A stretch of 64,000 nt of DNA. It comes from Paludibacteraceae bacterium. GTDB taxonomy: Bacteria > Bacteroidota > Bacteroidia > Bacteroidales > Paludibacteraceae. A model generated the notes under the pieces. It was not told where the DNA came from, searched no databases, and saw nothing but the letters and a program-made list of their open reading frames with translations. Of the stretch, positions 8,370-15,218 are shown one piece after another (within the stretch, counting starts at the first letter, position 1; each line of letters opens with the position of its first letter). The translations under genes were made by a program, and so were the position numbers. The stretch is from contig JAILLP010000024.1 of the NCBI GenBank assembly GCA_024693065.1, positions 151,623 through 215,622 on the forward strand, read 5' to 3'.

Positions 8370-9806
8370 TTATCGCCATGCAGGGTGAATTTCTAAATCA
8401 TACTGATAATTGTAGGAGTTATTGTTATCTGTATTCCGGTCAAACTTCTCAGGATTGGAACAATTAAAACATCCTGCCGCAAAATATCCATTATTGCTCC
8501 CCACCCAACCCCAATTCACATGAAGGAGAGGATTCTCATAACCAGACGACAACCTTCTTTGCGATGTCCGACCTGTATTCGTGTTCACAGAATAATAATA
8601 ATACTCAGCGAATGTGGCAGAATAACCATCCACCACCCAAGCATGACCCTTATACGTAACAAACAGCACTTTCTTCCGTTCTCCCGTCATCAGGACCGGT
8701 CTCCTATTATCAAGTTGAGCTTTCACAGCAGAAAAACTATAATCCTTTGTATCACATCCTGAATACCCAATTTTCCTCAAATATGACATCGCCTTTCTCG
8801 GTTTAGCGCTACTTCCATCACACCCATAGTCCATATCAATATTCCTTCCAATGAAATAAAGTAGCACGGATATCATGCATTGTGAAGAGTATTTTACATC
8901 ATTCGCATCAGCCGAAGCGGTCATTTCTTCCCAGTCCATCTCAAATGATGGACTATGTGGGAGACAATCGCTCACCTCCTTAGGATATCTATAATAGGCC
9001 ATTACCTGAGCGATGGCAGTAGCCCAACATCCTGCCTTGGTTTGCTTTCCATGACATACGCACTTAGGGGTCGATGCATTGTACGGGAAAACGCCTTGTC
9101 CCCATGTGGTTTTCAACAAAGGCTTCACCTCCTCCACATCACGTAATAAAGTATACGTTCCAGCATATACCCTTCTTAACTCATTTCGAGGCAAGGAATC
9201 CTTCTTCTCTATTTCTTGTTTCGCCACCTCCAGCAACGAATCCTTTTCCACCTCGAACTTCATAATGGAGTTCTGCATAAAGACCTGCGCATTATCCAGG
9301 AAGATGGCAAGACCAGGGTTATCCGTATCCTCCCCCAACGTTCCATTATCCACGCAAGCTAAAATCGGGCACCCCACACGGTCGTCCGCACAAATAATAG
9401 CGAATCCCGCACTGTCCGCAAAGTTGCAGACGTAAGCCAATGTGTCAGGGATGGCGACCACCTCGCCAGAGCCAGAGCGCAAGGTCGTCTCATCGGAGTG
9501 CAACACACGCACCTCCTCGATTTGACGCGCCTTCCCCGATTTGAGTCCGTTACCTTCTCCAGCGAATAGGGAGGCCGCATCGAGCGCCAACTCCCTCGCC
9601 TCGTCCATACCCATCGTGTGGTTGGAGGAAAACAAAGCCTTGTAGTTCAAGGAAGGCTCCTCCTTCTGTTCCTGCTGCGGACTGGAAGACTCGTTTCGGG
9701 CCTCCTCCACATCATCCGTCTCACACGACATAAACTGAGCCACCGCGACTATCCCAATAAAACACAGCAACTTGCGCAAACATAGATCTTTTTCATTGAA
9801 TAACAT
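8370..9806 (-). CDS. C10 family (streptopain-like) cysteine protease, lipoprotein
   Basis: A 478-aa predicted surface or periplasmic protease. The N-terminal signal ends in FMSC (Cys about residue 28), a plausible lipobox with an acidic region after it. An N-terminal propeptide (SpeB inhibitor-like, about residues 60-220) precedes the C10 domain. The catalytic Cys (about residue 259) is in KAGCWATAIAQVM and the catalytic His (about residue 387) in GHAWVVDGY; the HVNWGWVGSNNGYF segment supplies the Trp loop. The ATG at 9806 is chosen because the longer start adds 15 residues before a good signal peptide. A well-formed promoter lies 117 nt upstream. The family processes host or neighbour proteins; the target here is unknown. 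Confidence 0.92.
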   Translation of the reverse strand: MLFNEKDLCLRKLLCFIGIVAVAQFMSCETDDVEEARNESSSPQQEQKEEPSLNYKALFSSNHTMGMDEARELALDAASLFAGEGNGLKSGKARQIEEVRVLHSDETTLRSGSGEVVAIPDTLAYVCNFADSAGFAIICADDRVGCPILACVDNGTLGEDTDNPGLAIFLDNAQVFMQNSIMKFEVEKDSLLEVAKQEIEKKDSLPRNELRRVYAGTYTLLRDVEEVKPLLKTTWGQGVFPYNASTPKCVCHGKQTKAGCWATAIAQVMAYYRYPKEVSDCLPHSPSFEMDWEEMTASADANDVKYSSQCMISVLLYFIGRNIDMDYGCDGSSAKPRKAMSYLRKIGYSGCDTKDYSFSAVKAQLDNRRPVLMTGERKKVLFVTYKGHAWVVDGYSATFAEYYYYSVNTNTGRTSQRRLSSGYENPLLHVNWGWVGSNNGYFAAGCFNCSNPEKFDRNTDNNNSYNYQYDLEIHPAWR

Positions 9807-10115
9807 AATAAAAATTTTTAAGTGTTTAAAAATAGAAAATTCAAAATCCATGGCAGCCTTTTCCCCTCAACCACAAATACTTAAATCTTCAGAAAATACT
9901 CACTTTATCGAACTCGACACGGCAAATATATGGATTATTTTTAATTACAACAAAATATTTAACATAAATCACACGTAAAACTAACACAATATTATTTGCC
10001 GGCCTTATAAAGGGATGTGTGTTAAACAAACCCATATAAAAAAGCATTCCTCATACCGATACCGATTCAATATAAAAATATTACCTTCGCGGTCAGAAAC
10101 AAAAAAAGAAGAATC
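9807..10115. other. Divergent intergenic region
   Basis: 309 nt between the C10 protease (leftward) and hisS (rightward). It holds the protease promoter (9923-9954) and, for hisS, a weaker TAccTTcG box at 10082-10089. AT-rich; no ORF or structured RNA recognised. Confidence 0.6.
9923..9954 (-). promoter_or_regulatory. Predicted promoter of C10 protease operon
   Basis: On the minus strand TTTG (9951-9954), a 20-nt spacer and TATATTTG (9923-9930). It leaves a leader of about 110 nt before the ATG at 9806. Confidence 0.7.
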
Positions 10116-11483
10116 ATGGCACAAAAACCCTCCATACCAAAAGGAACGAGAGACTTCGCACCCATCGAGATGGCGCGTCGCAACTATATCTTCAACACCA
10201 TCAAAGAGGTCTTCCGCCTCTACGGATTCCAACAAATAGAGACCCCGGCGATGGAGAACCTCTCCACCCTGATGGGCAAGTACGGCGACGAGGGGGACAA
10301 ACTCCTCTTCAAGGTGCTCAACTCGGGCGACTTCCTCGCGGACGTGGAACAGGCGGAGCTGGAGAGCCGCAACTCCGTGAAACTGATCAAGAAGATCTCG
10401 GAGAAGGGTCTGCGCTACGACCTCACGGTGCCTTTCGCACGCTTCGTCGTCATGAACCGCGACAAGCTCAGCTTCCCTTTCAAACGTTACCAAATCCAAC
10501 CGGTATGGCGCGCCGACAAGCCGCAGAAGGGCCGTTACCGCGAGTTCTACCAGTGTGACGTGGACGTGGTCGGAAGCGACTCGCTGATGAACGAGGTGGA
10601 GCTGATGCAGATCGTGGACGAAGTGTACCGCCGACTCGGTGTGAACGTCTGCATCAAGATCAACAACCGCAAGATCCTCACGGGCATCGCGGAGGTGATC
10701 GGTCAGGTGGACAAGATCGTGGACATCACCGTGGCCATCGATAAACTGGACAAGATAGGCTTGGAGAACGTCAACGCCGAACTGGCGGAGAAGGGCATTC
10801 CTGCCGATTCCATCGAGAAACTGCAGCCTATCATCCTGCTCCAAGGATCGAACGAGGAGAAACTGAAGACCATCCGTGAAGTGCTCGCCACCTCGGAGGT
10901 CGGACTGAAGGGCGTGGAGGAGATCTCCACCATCCTCGAACACATACAACTCCTCGGCATAGAGACCAAGGTGGAACTGGACCTGACCCTCGCCAGGGGT
11001 CTGAACTACTACACGGGAGCCATCTTCGAGGTGAAGGCGTTAGACGTGCAGATCGGTAGCATCACCGGTGGCGGACGATACGACAACCTCACAGGCGTCT
11101 TCGGCATGGAGGGCGTCTCCGGCGTGGGCATCTCCTTCGGCGCGGACCGTATCTACGACGTCCTCAACCAGCTGGACCTCTACCCTGCCGAAATGCTCCA
11201 ATCGACCAAACTGATCTTCGTGACCTTCGGAAACGAGGAGCTCAAATACGCCATGCAGTGCCTGAAGCAAGTGCGCGCGGCGGGCATAGCGGCCGAGGTA
11301 TTCCCTGAGCCTGCCAAGATGAAGAAGCAGATGGGCTACGCCGACAACAAAGGCATCCCGTTCGTGGCCATCATCGGCGACACGGAGATGAAGGAGCAGA
11401 AGATCATGCTCAAGAACATGGCGACGGGCGAGCAGAACCTCGTCAGCGTGGAGGAGGCAATCCAAACATTGACAGGCAAATAA
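10116..11483 (+). CDS. hisS: Histidine-tRNA ligase
   Basis: A 455-aa class II aminoacyl-tRNA synthetase. Motif 2 region [20 protein letters not shown], the histidine-binding RGLNYYTG, and motif 3 GGGRYDNL with GISFGADRI are all present. The C-terminal anticodon-binding domain spans about residues 365-455. GC-rich, strongly biased codon use suggests high expression. The ATG at 10116 gives [14 protein letters not shown], matching family N-termini. The downstream transporter starts 24 nt after its stop. Confidence 0.97.
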   Translation: MAQKPSIPKGTRDFAPIEMARRNYIFNTIKEVFRLYGFQQIETPAMENLSTLMGKYGDEGDKLLFKVLNSGDFLADVEQAELESRNSVKLIKKISEKGLRYDLTVPFARFVVMNRDKLSFPFKRYQIQPVWRADKPQKGRYREFYQCDVDVVGSDSLMNEVELMQIVDEVYRRLGVNVCIKINNRKILTGIAEVIGQVDKIVDITVAIDKLDKIGLENVNAELAEKGIPADSIEKLQPIILLQGSNEEKLKTIREVLATSEVGLKGVEEISTILEHIQLLGIETKVELDLTLARGLNYYTGAIFEVKALDVQIGSITGGGRYDNLTGVFGMEGVSGVGISFGADRIYDVLNQLDLYPAEMLQSTKLIFVTFGNEELKYAMQCLKQVRAAGIAAEVFPEPAKMKKQMGYADNKGIPFVAIIGDTEMKEQKIMLKNMATGEQNLVSVEEAIQTLTGK

Positions 11484-11507
11484 GCCTAACGGACAAAGAC
11501 GTCGACG

Positions 11508-12473
11508 ATGATCAACTTTCTAAAGACATACGCACTATTCATCTCCATGATGATTGGTATCGTGTTCCATTTCATCTTCGTGGACGTGTCCTTCGTCACG
11601 AAATACTTCATGGACGAGCCGTTGAAGGACATCACCTTCATCACGAAATACATGCTTTTCCTGATGCTGCTGATTGTCTACTGCAAGGTGGACTTCCGCC
11701 AGTTCAAGTGGAAACGCTGGCATGTCATCCTGCTGACCATCCAATTCACGGTATGCATTCTCTTCTACCTGCTCGTCTACAAATTCGACCTACGCACAGC
11801 GGAAGGCGGACTCATCTGTCTGCTGGCACCCACCGCCACCTCCGCCCCTGTCATCACGGGGCTATTGGGAGGAACCGTGGCGGGTCTCATCACCTACAGC
11901 GTCTCCAGCAACCTGCTGGCGGCCTTCTTCGCACCCCTCTACTTCTCGCTGATCGGTGCGCACGGCACGGGAGCGGAGGACCTCAGCTTCTTTGAGGCGT
12001 TCCTCACCATCTGCCAGAAGGCCTTCCCGCTCATCTTCGGACCATTCGTCTGCGCACTGTTCCTGAAACGGTTCATCCGCCCCGCCTACGATTTCCTGCG
12101 GAAGAAGCAGGGCATATCCTTCTGGTTGTGGACCATCGCTCTGGTGTTGCTAATGTCCCGCACGACGTCCGACCTGCTAAGCATGGACCCCGCCGAGCGT
12201 CCGGCCGCCTTCAACATGGCACTGGTCTCCCTACTCTGTTGCCTCGCGCAATTCACCGCAGGCAGGAAGCTCGGCAAGCTATACCACAACAAAGTGGCCA
12301 GCGGACAAGCCTACGGACAGAAGAACACAATCCTCGCCATCTGGATGGCACAGACCTTCTTCAACCCTGTGGTCGCCATCGCACCCGCCACCTACGTACT
12401 TTGGCAAAACCTCGTCAACTCCTACCAGCTGAGCAAACATAGGAGGGGATTGAGGAAAGACCAAGAGAATTAA
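11508..12473 (+). CDS. Membrane transporter, bile acid:Na+ symporter-like fold
   Basis: A 321-aa integral membrane protein with about nine or ten hydrophobic segments. The region LLAPTATSAPVITGLLGG (residues about 105-122) and the C-terminal TFFNPVVAIAPATYVLWQNL resemble the crossover motifs of BASS/SBF-type transporters common in Bacteroidales. The substrate is unknown. It is 24 nt after hisS and probably read with it. A general transporter annotation is safe; the BASS assignment is by resemblance. Confidence 0.7.
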   Translation: MINFLKTYALFISMMIGIVFHFIFVDVSFVTKYFMDEPLKDITFITKYMLFLMLLIVYCKVDFRQFKWKRWHVILLTIQFTVCILFYLLVYKFDLRTAEGGLICLLAPTATSAPVITGLLGGTVAGLITYSVSSNLLAAFFAPLYFSLIGAHGTGAEDLSFFEAFLTICQKAFPLIFGPFVCALFLKRFIRPAYDFLRKKQGISFWLWTIALVLLMSRTTSDLLSMDPAERPAAFNMALVSLLCCLAQFTAGRKLGKLYHNKVASGQAYGQKNTILAIWMAQTFFNPVVAIAPATYVLWQNLVNSYQLSKHRRGLRKDQEN

Positions 12474-12605
12474 GAAACGTCAGTTCGACGAAGTCAATTA
12501 GGGGAAGTTTGCACCCTCACGAAAGGGATCCCATCCATCGACGAATTAAGCGAAATATGGGGAGGGGACATCCTACAAGCATAAAAAACATGTTTTACAC
12601 ACGAC

Positions 12606-12636
12606 TTTTAAATGTCATAAATATATTTTATTTTTG
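12606..12636 (+). promoter_or_regulatory. Predicted promoter of the DUF3791-DUF3990 module
   Basis: TTTT (12606-12609), a 19-nt spacer and TATTTTTG (12629-12636), 16 nt before the ATG at 12653. The -33 box differs from TTTG by one base. Confidence 0.7.
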
Positions 12637-12652
12637 TAAAAAATAGCACATT

Positions 12653-12865
12653 ATGGACAAATCTAAGATAGCATACATAGTAGCCTTGATCAGGGATTTC
12701 GCCGTAGCGCACAATCTAACGGAACAAGTTGCGTTTCGCTATTTAAAACGATATGGTGGAGACACTTACATGGACGAATTCTATGATGTACTGCACACTT
12801 TCTCCTTCGCAGATAGTGTTTACTATTTAACTGCATATTGCAAAAAGCAAGGAGGAACATTATGA
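12653..12865 (+). CDS. DUF3791 family small protein
   Basis: A 70-aa, mostly helical cytoplasmic protein. The C-terminal YDVLHTFSFADSVYYL stretch is typical of DUF3791, a family repeatedly found just before DUF3990 genes in Firmicutes and Bacteroidota. It has its own promoter 16 nt upstream and overlaps the DUF3990 ORF by 4 nt (ATGA). By position and size it may be the antitoxin or a folding partner of the DUF3990 protein; this is inference. Confidence 0.8.
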   Translation: MDKSKIAYIVALIRDFAVAHNLTEQVAFRYLKRYGGDTYMDEFYDVLHTFSFADSVYYLTAYCKKQGGTL

Positions 12866-13341
12866 TTTTGTACCATGGATCCAATATAGCCATTCCTAAA
12901 ATCGATTTAAGGCTCGGGAATCCGAACAAAGATTTCGGGAAGGGGTTCTATTTAACTGAAGACGAAGATCAAGCAAGAAGAATTGCCATGATTAGGGCAA
13001 GAACATTTGGTGGAGATATGACCATCAACAAATACGAATTTAACGAGACTTGCCTGACCAACGGAGAACTAAAGTTTAAGAAATTCATCGGATACACGAA
13101 AGAATGGGCGGAGTTTGTATGCGAGAACAGAGACAACCCCAATCCTGAGGAACAAGTCCACGAATATGATGTCGTTTATGGGCCCATAGCGAACGACAAT
13201 GTCGGCCTTCAAATACGTAAGTTTCAAAATGGAGACATAGACATTAAAACCTTCTTGGAAAGACTGAAGTTCTTGAAAGGCATAACTTACCAATATTTTT
13301 TCGGGACTGAATTATCCATTTCTAAACTACATAGAATATGA
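12862..13341 (+). CDS. DUF3990 protein, putative ADP-ribosyltransferase-like toxin
   Basis: A 159-aa protein starting MILYHGSN at the ATG that overlaps the DUF3791 stop by 4 nt. DUF3990 proteins are predicted to have an ADP-ribosyltransferase-like fold. An H-Y-E style triad can be drawn from YHGS (His5), GKGFYLT (Tyr30) and QYFFGTE (Glu150). The segment VYGPIANDNVGLQIRKF is typical of the family. The target is unknown. The gene is coupled to both neighbours by ATGA overlaps, suggesting a strict stoichiometric set. A toxin role is plausible, but a non-toxic modifying enzyme is also possible. Confidence 0.8.
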   Translation: MILYHGSNIAIPKIDLRLGNPNKDFGKGFYLTEDEDQARRIAMIRARTFGGDMTINKYEFNETCLTNGELKFKKFIGYTKEWAEFVCENRDNPNPEEQVHEYDVVYGPIANDNVGLQIRKFQNGDIDIKTFLERLKFLKGITYQYFFGTELSISKLHRI

Positions 13342-13565
13342 ACGTCACATTGTCTGAATTCGAATACATGAAAGAGGGAATTGTCGCAGACGTAATAAGC
13401 ATCTTAATGAGCGAGAAAAAATATTCTCTGGCAGAAGCGATGAATTACGTTTACAACTCAAACACCTTCTCATTGCTCAGTGACCCGGAAACTGACCTGT
13501 ACATTCATAGCAGCAGATACATATACAACATGCTTGTCCATGAAATGGAACTTACTCATGCCTAA
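13338..13565 (+). CDS. Small helical protein of the DUF3990 module
   Basis: A 75-aa acidic, mostly helical protein overlapping the DUF3990 stop by 4 nt. The pattern SLAEAMNYVYNS, LLSDPETDLYIHSSRYIY and VHEME is one I have seen in small ORFs that accompany DUF3990 or similar genes in Bacteroidales. I know no established function. With the 70-aa DUF3791 protein it brackets the enzyme-like gene, so either could be the antitoxin. Confidence 0.7.
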   Translation: MNVTLSEFEYMKEGIVADVISILMSEKKYSLAEAMNYVYNSNTFSLLSDPETDLYIHSSRYIYNMLVHEMELTHA

Positions 13566-13602
13566 AAAAACCACGACATATTTAATCCATAAATATAGAG
13601 CT

Positions 13603-14028
13603 ATGAATTTGTTCGATTTCTTCAGGAGTAAAAAAGCGGGGAAGGAAGCTGAAAAGCAGGCATCCTTAAGCGAGAAAGATCTCCGTTGGAATCGATTCAT
13701 CGAGGAGATATGCGTCGACGGTGAATTATCCTCACTCTCCGAGAAACAGAGGATAGCCGCTCTTTGCTTCTGGTACGACACCGAAATGATGAACGGAGGA
13801 TTCAGCCAATACCAAGACAGCTATCCCGACACCGACCCCAACGAACTGAAAGAGGCGCTCGCCACCGTCGGGAACGAAGAGATTGTCCGGAACTACTGCA
13901 AAGCCTTAGAGGAGGGCGAACAAGATGATTGGGTGGAGACCGATGCGGAATACGGAAGCTTCTCCCCTACCCTTTGCGAACTTTTGCAGGAATACGTCGA
14001 AAAGAACAAAGACGAGATATTCCAGTAA
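13603..14028 (+). CDS. DMP19-like (DUF4375) protein
   Basis: A 141-aa acidic cytoplasmic protein starting MNLFDFFRSKK. The longer in-frame reading from 13480 lies over the previous gene and is rejected. The core ALCFWYDTEMMNGGFSQYQ with a following ALATVGNEEI stretch matches DMP19 (DUF4375). A Neisseria DMP19 is a DNA-mimic protein that binds a repressor, but the family is broad. The acid-rich C-terminal half (EEGEQDDWVETDAE) is compatible with that idea. It is 37 nt after the DUF3990 module and could be part of the same transcript. Confidence 0.65.
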   Translation: MNLFDFFRSKKAGKEAEKQASLSEKDLRWNRFIEEICVDGELSSLSEKQRIAALCFWYDTEMMNGGFSQYQDSYPDTDPNELKEALATVGNEEIVRNYCKALEEGEQDDWVETDAEYGSFSPTLCELLQEYVEKNKDEIFQ

Positions 14029-14128
14029 GAACATCTACCAACAAGTGACGGCAGGGAGATCCGCCGCACATTCATCCACATCAACAAAAAGCTTTTCCGA
14101 CAACATATCCACATTTCGGGAAAAATAT

Positions 14129-14136
14129 TATCTTTG
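14129..14136 (+). promoter_or_regulatory. Predicted -7 box for the DUF4197 gene
   Basis: TATCTTTG, 97 nt before the ATG at 14234; -33 box not recognisable. Confidence 0.45.
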
Positions 14137-14233
14137 CGTTTGTGTGTAACCCATAAAGGCAATGGCCCAAAAATAGCGTCACACAATCTGTATCAGGGAA
14201 ACGCAAACAATTAACTTTTAATACATTCGGTAT

Positions 14234-15082
14234 ATGGGATTATTAAACGACGTATTCTCCACCATCTCCAAGGTGGCTCAAAGTGATGCCGCGAAGGAGA
14301 TCATCAACTCAATCAACGGTGGCGGGCAGTTAGACATCGCCGCAGGACTGAAGGCCGCACTGAAGGTCGGCATCGAGACCGCAGCCGCCAACCTAGGAAA
14401 GAAAGACGGATTCCTCGCAGACGCGGCCGTACGCATCGGCATACCTGAGGAGGCGCTCTCCGTGTTCAACGCGGTGCAGTCCCTCGCGCAGAACCCTGCC
14501 TTCAACTCCCTATTGAACTCCGCAGGCGCATCCATTCCTTCCTCCGACACCGTGATCACCCTTTTCAACCGTGCGGCGGAAGACGCAGCCCCTAAGTCAG
14601 TGGACATCTTCGCCAACGCCATCACCGGCATGGGCATCGCCGACGCCAAGAACATCCTCTTCGGTGCGGACAACGCAGCCACCACTTACCTGAAGGAGAA
14701 CACCTTCACGCAACTGCAGAACGCCTTCATGCCAGCCATCAACAACTCGCTCGGCTCCGTGCAGATAGCCAACACCACCCCACTCGCGGCGTGGAACACC
14801 TTCGCCACCTATAACAACAAGTTGGTGGAGATGATGGACAGCAAGGCCGTGAAGGCAGGACTTGAGATGGCCAGGATGACCGGTATCCTGAAGGACGAGT
14901 ACTTCGAGAAGCTCGCCTCCATCAAAACCGTCAACACAGACTTGTCCGACTACATCACAGGGAAGGCCCTCACCGGACTCTTCACGAAGGTCTCCGAGAA
15001 GGAGTACGACATCCGTCACAACGCCAGCGCACGTGTCAGCGATGTGCTGAAGAACGTCTTCGGACAATTGGACGTAGCCTAA
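14234..15082 (+). CDS. DUF4197 family protein
   Basis: A 282-aa helical, Ala-rich protein. The DUF4197 core is clear: AAGLKAALKVGIETAAANLG, then DAKNILFGADNAATTYLKENT and ALTGLFTKVSEKEYDIR, with a C-terminal helix ending LKNVFGQLDVA. Many relatives carry a signal peptide or lipobox, but this one starts directly with helix MGLLNDVFSTISKVAQ, so it may be cytoplasmic. Function of the family is unknown. It is a single gene closed by an intrinsic terminator 20 nt after the stop. Confidence 0.85.
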   Translation: MGLLNDVFSTISKVAQSDAAKEIINSINGGGQLDIAAGLKAALKVGIETAAANLGKKDGFLADAAVRIGIPEEALSVFNAVQSLAQNPAFNSLLNSAGASIPSSDTVITLFNRAAEDAAPKSVDIFANAITGMGIADAKNILFGADNAATTYLKENTFTQLQNAFMPAINNSLGSVQIANTTPLAAWNTFATYNNKLVEMMDSKAVKAGLEMARMTGILKDEYFEKLASIKTVNTDLSDYITGKALTGLFTKVSEKEYDIRHNASARVSDVLKNVFGQLDVA

Positions 15083-15102
15083 AACAGAAATCCATCATAA
15101 CC

Positions 15103-15136
15103 AAAGAGGAGGCAGCCATGTCTCCTCTTTTTCTTT
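15103..15136 (+). terminator. Intrinsic terminator of the DUF4197 gene
   Basis: A 9-bp stem AAAGAGGAG / CTCCTCTTT (15103-15111 with 15122-15130), a 10-nt loop, then TTTCTTTT. Confidence 0.85.
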
Positions 15137-15178
15137 TATGCCCACCCGTAGGATTCGTGAAATCACAAACAATTTTTA

Positions 15179-15186
15179 TATTTTTG
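15179..15186 (+). promoter_or_regulatory. Predicted -7 box for the LRR protein gene
   Basis: TATTTTTG, 32 nt before the ATG at 15219; the -33 region reads TTCG, a weak match. Confidence 0.5.
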
Positions 15187-15218
15187 CAAAAAACAATTTT
15201 GCCACGCATTAAGATTTT

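Noticed and set aside
10005..11465. Long antisense frames under hisS and similar GC-rich genes
   Set aside because: They are by-products of strong codon bias; the products are His/Leu/Val-rich and resemble no protein family.
12474..12605. Possible remnant coding sequence between the transporter and the DUF3791 gene
   Set aside because: No frame of useful length or recognisable fragment was found.
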